DNA of 64,000 bases from Lepidostoma basale. Its lineage: Eukaryota; Arthropoda; Insecta; Trichoptera; Lepidostomatidae. The stretch lies in assembly GCA_022606425.2 (NCBI GenBank), contig JAHDVF020001359.1, positions 647,016-711,015 of the forward strand, written 5' to 3'. Position 1 is the stretch's first letter. The number at the start of each line of letters is the position of its first letter. The notes beneath the pieces were generated by a model. The model ran no database searches. It worked only from the letters and a program-made list of their open reading frames with translations, and was not told the DNA's origin. This document shows, one piece after another, positions 61,490 to 64,000 of the stretch. Position numbers and translations under genes: made by a program.

Positions 61490-61612
61490 TTCAACAGCGA
61501 GTGAATTTATTCCTTCAACTTTTATGGTTACATCCTTAGCAGTTTTCATTACAAATTTACCAGCTTCTTTGGGTAAAATAAGAGGTATTTTTTCAACCAC
61601 ACTCTGAGACAT
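61490..61612 (-). CDS. QNG1: QNG1 exon 1
   Basis: ATG at 61612-61610 (MSQSVVEKIPLILPKEAGKF). This start is preferred because the in-frame upstream extension has no ATG. Donor GTATGT (61489-61484), phase 0. It encodes the N-terminal helices, poorly conserved in the family. Confidence 0.88.
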
Positions 61613-62142
61613 ACTTGGTAAATGTTTTTGAACGTTATAAAACACAAAGTACACTTTCTCTCAAATACCGGCTCTAAATGACAAAACTTCAGAACTTTGA
61701 CTTTGACAACTCGACCAGAGATAATATTTATATTATCTTATCATTACACAACACCTTATACATAGCAGGCCTAAAAAAAATCTTATTGGCATATTGAATA
61801 AGATTTAACAATGTTAGATCACAGCACAAGACTGACCAGATATGTTTGAATCCACTTTACCAGAGATATGTATTTTTTTTTACAAACTACCCACTCCCAG
61901 TTCGTAGACTGTTACCATGACAACAAGTTGATAACAATAATCTTCCAAAATGTTTGAATCGCAATCTTTTTGACCGAAAGAAGTTATTCAACGAAATTAA
62001 CAATGACAATAATATTTTTGTGTGGATAATATATTCTGCAATGGTGCCAAATTTTGGTGATATCGTTGTACTTTTCAAATCTTAATAATAAATTATTTTC
62101 TTTGTTATTTTATCAAAACAAATATTTCTCTCTCATTTTTCG
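61613..62142. promoter_or_regulatory. Divergent intergenic region between QNG1 and the RPGRIP1-like gene
   Basis: Only 530 bp separate the two start codons, so both 5' UTRs and promoters must fit here, probably as a shared bidirectional promoter. No TATA box is evident and no transposable element is seen. Confidence 0.6.
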
Positions 62143-62230
62143 ATGTCAAAATTTAAAGATAGAAATGCCGACAGTCCGCTTCGTGGTTTCAATATGTGCA
62201 AATCTCATGGGGGTGGAAAGAACGAAAGAG
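62143..62230 (+). CDS. Rpgrip1l: RPGRIP1-like gene, first coding exon
   Basis: ATG at 62143 starts 29 codons, MSKFKDRNADSPLRGFNMCK and a Gly/Lys tail, with donor GTACGT, leaving at phase 1. This frame is chosen over the overlapping frame from ATG 62165 because only it joins the next exon without a stop. RPGRIP1L works at the ciliary transition zone. Confidence 0.75.
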
Positions 62231-62694
62231 GTACGTTGAGTAAACTTGCGTTCTTTTAGCGAAGTACTCAAATAAAAAAGAAAATACTTGTGTTACATCA
62301 TTTTCAAGCAAAATAATGAAGGGCTGCTTTTCTTGATAGAAAAGAATTTGAACACTAATGTTATACATTAAATATAGTTTATATTCTATGTTCGTCATAA
62401 CTTTGTGTTGTAGATGTTTAATGTTTATTTTTTATATACTTTGTATACAACACTCACTTAATTAAAAAATATAAATTAAATATCAAACATGTTTCTTACT
62501 AAGCAGCCCTTCATCAGTGATATTATATAAATATAAATATTTAAAATATAATAAAATTGGTTACAAATATGGTCAGTTTTGACAGATCTTAAAATTATTT
62601 CTTTTTTCTTTTTTAATAAAGTGAGTATTGTATACAAAGTATATAAAAAAGAAGCATTAATTTAAGTTTATTTTAAACGACAAATTTCTTCCAG

Positions 62695-62926
62695 AATTGT
62701 TACAGAACTTTGTCATTTCCAAATTAACTAGAAAAGAATTAGAAGATCGCTTTTGTACCGCAGTTGAGAAGAATTTGTTGCTTCAGAAACAGATTAATAT
62801 AAAAGATGAGAAGTTAAAGCTTATGGGAACAAAATTATTAAGGTTAACACAGCAGCAAAAAAAAGACTCCAATGCTTCTGAACAGTATCAGCCACTTGAG
62901 AAAGTTTTGGAGGAGCAATCATATCG
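62695..62926 (+). CDS. Rpgrip1l: RPGRIP1-like gene, second coding exon (coiled coil)
   Basis: Acceptor TTTCTTCCAG, donor GTAAGT. The split Glu codon gives ELLQNFVISKLTRKELEDRF followed by a heptad-rich stretch ending KLMGTKLLRLTQQQ. This matches the conserved N-terminus of RPGRIP1/RPGRIP1L (SRxELEDRF...KLIRL), the start of its coiled-coil region. It leaves at phase 2; the C2 domains lie beyond the window. Confidence 0.85.
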
Positions 62927-64000
62927 GTAAGTCGTTGAATATTACTTGAGTTTGCTTAAATATTGTACATAGAATGTGATCAGATAATCATACATATACT
63001 TGATACGAACAACGTTATTAGGATATTGGTAGTTTTTTATGTAAATACTTTACATTATTGATTCATTTGTCAAAATAGACTTGAGTTACATTTGTTCTTT
63101 ACTTATCTTTATCCTAACAAATTACGTAATATGATATTTATAATGTTTAAAATGTTACCATGAGAATATTTTAAACCCTGTAATATACTGTTAGGGTTTG
63201 TCTCCATGGCATTTCGGTGTTTATAATATACATACTTGTTTTGATAAATATAATAAAAAATCGCAAACTTTTCTGTGCATTTGTCGACTTACAAAAAGCA
63301 TATGATTACGTTAATAGAGAAAAGTTGTGGAAAATATTGTCTGAATATGGAATAAGTACAAAACTGATCACGGCCATTAAGTCGCTATACACGGAAAGCA
63401 CTGCTAGTGTCAGAGTAAATGGAGATCTTACAGCCTGGTTTGATATCAATAAAGGTGTCAAACAAGGTTGCGTAATGTCCCCGTGGTTATTTAATCTGTA
63501 TATGGACAATTGTATGAGAGAGCTGAAAGGGTTGGATGTAGGTGCCAAAATGAGCTGAGTGTCAGTAAGCTGTCTCTTGTATGCGGATGACGCTGTCCTA
63601 CTTGCTGACAACGAGCATGAACTACAAGTCCTGGTGAATTGTATGTATGAGGTATGCATGCGAAATGATCTGATGATGAATGCTAATAAGTCCAAGGTAA
63701 TGATTTTTGAAAAGGAAGAAACCATGACAGTCTGCAACATTAGCGTGAATGGTGAAAACTTGGAGCAAGTATTTGAGTTTGTGTATTTAGGTAGTATGTT
63801 TACAAGAGATGGGAGAGTGGAGAGGGATATTGAAAGAAGGGTTGGGGCAGGTAACAAAGTGAATGGTGCACTAAAAGTTGTCATCGCAAACAAAAACCTA
63901 TCAAAAAAAGCTAGAATGGCAGTGCACAATGGTGTTCTTCTACCGACCCTTATGTATGGAAGCGAAGCATGGAACTGGCAAGAAAAATGATGAAAGTAGA
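62927..64000 (+). other. Second intron of the RPGRIP1-like gene, running off the window
   Basis: 62927-63255 shows nothing recognisable. From 63256 an RTE-type LINE copy in sense orientation fills the intron to the window end. Confidence 0.7.
63256..64000 (+). mobile_element. RTE LINE, 5'-truncated copy running off the window
   Basis: Reads KNRKLFCAFVDLQKAYDYVN through GVKQGCVMSPWLFN and YADDAVLLA to GSEAWNWQ, nearly identical to 4958-5900. One in-frame TGA at 63556 (a Gly codon in the other copy) interrupts it in the window. Sense to the RPGRIP1-like gene. Confidence 0.88.

Larger units (their letters stand above)
58750..61612 (-). other. QNG1: Queuosine 5'-phosphate N-glycosylase/hydrolase gene, four exons
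   Basis: Exons 61612-61490, 61130-60915, 59759-59297 and 58988-58750 join into 346 codons; the human protein (C9orf64, DUF2419/Q_salvage family) is 341 residues. The enzyme releases queuine from queuosine 5'-monophosphate so tRNA-guanine transglycosylase can put it into tRNA; insects rely on diet or microbes for queuine. Recognisable family blocks in order are VDWMFVIDTLNFCFW, GHTGYMALCAALRRA, FGGSFKNCV, FYKRAQILVADLW, SLTMFADYRVPQAL and DYFLWMYRRE, ending in IPFHKVLGKYY. The gene is intact. It is divergent from the RPGRIP1-like gene and ends tail-to-tail with the Rab-effector-like gene, 1.6 kb away. Confidence 0.93.

Noticed and set aside
62165..62230. ATG at 62165 as start of the RPGRIP1-like protein
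   Set aside because: That frame leaves at phase 0 and would hit a stop in the next exon; the frame from 62143 joins correctly to ELLQNFVISKLTRKELEDRF.

Overview
The window is nuclear DNA of an insect, most likely a moth or butterfly. It is very AT-rich, has spliceosomal introns up to about 29 kb, and is full of degenerate LINE 3' ends, tRNA-derived SINEs, fold-back DNA elements and a mariner. The Lepidoptera call is an inference from repeat style. No prokaryotic or organellar signal is present.

Three host genes can be assembled exon by exon with matching splice phases. (1) A large plus-strand gene runs from before 2776 to 57117. Its exons at 2776-2952, 3845-3966, 8969-9127, 38382-38584, 49204-49416, 49744-49900, 49990-50775, 50996-51185, 51652-51713, 52043-52327, 52855-53077, 53195-53354, 55869-56546 and 56797-57117 join into one open frame of 1244 residues, open at the N-terminal side. 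It starts with an eight-cysteine zinc finger of the kind found in Rab effectors (Slp/Slac2/MyRIP/melanophilin) and continues into a long acidic, mostly disordered tail. Two phase-compatible alternative first exons lie inside it: 32526-32619, encoding a membrane anchor, and 46028-46087, a short soluble leader. Exon 53195 has two possible ends, one spliced on and one read through to a stop at 53789. (2) On the minus strand, 58750-61612 is a four-exon, 346-residue queuosine 5'-phosphate N-glycosylase/hydrolase (QNG1 family). (3) From 62143 on the plus strand are the first two exons of an RPGRIP1-like (RPGRIP1L/NPHP8 family) ciliary protein; the gene leaves the window. QNG1 and the RPGRIP1-like gene are divergent with 530 bp between their start codons.

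The rest is intron and repeat. 4708-8145 holds a nearly full-length but frameshifted RTE-type LINE (APE endonuclease plus reverse transcriptase, (TTAG)n tail, minus strand). Fragments of the same family lie at 3245, 4019, 20825, 21789, 37745, 38615, 39560, 43797-44560, 45035 and 63256-64000. Some are internally deleted (5' UTR fused to 3' end) and one looks twin-primed. Other LINE families, an R1-type 3' end nested in an RTE copy, tRNA-derived SINEs, several long palindromic elements, TTAA-bounded elements and an internally deleted mariner (54040-55027) fill the introns.

The most interesting points concern how the repeats meet the large gene. Two near-identical inverted RTE-derived copies flank exon 3845-3966, and a weaker inverted pair flanks exon 38382-38584, which could favour exon circularisation or skipping. 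The gene appears to have at least three promoters giving zinc-finger, membrane-anchored and short isoforms.
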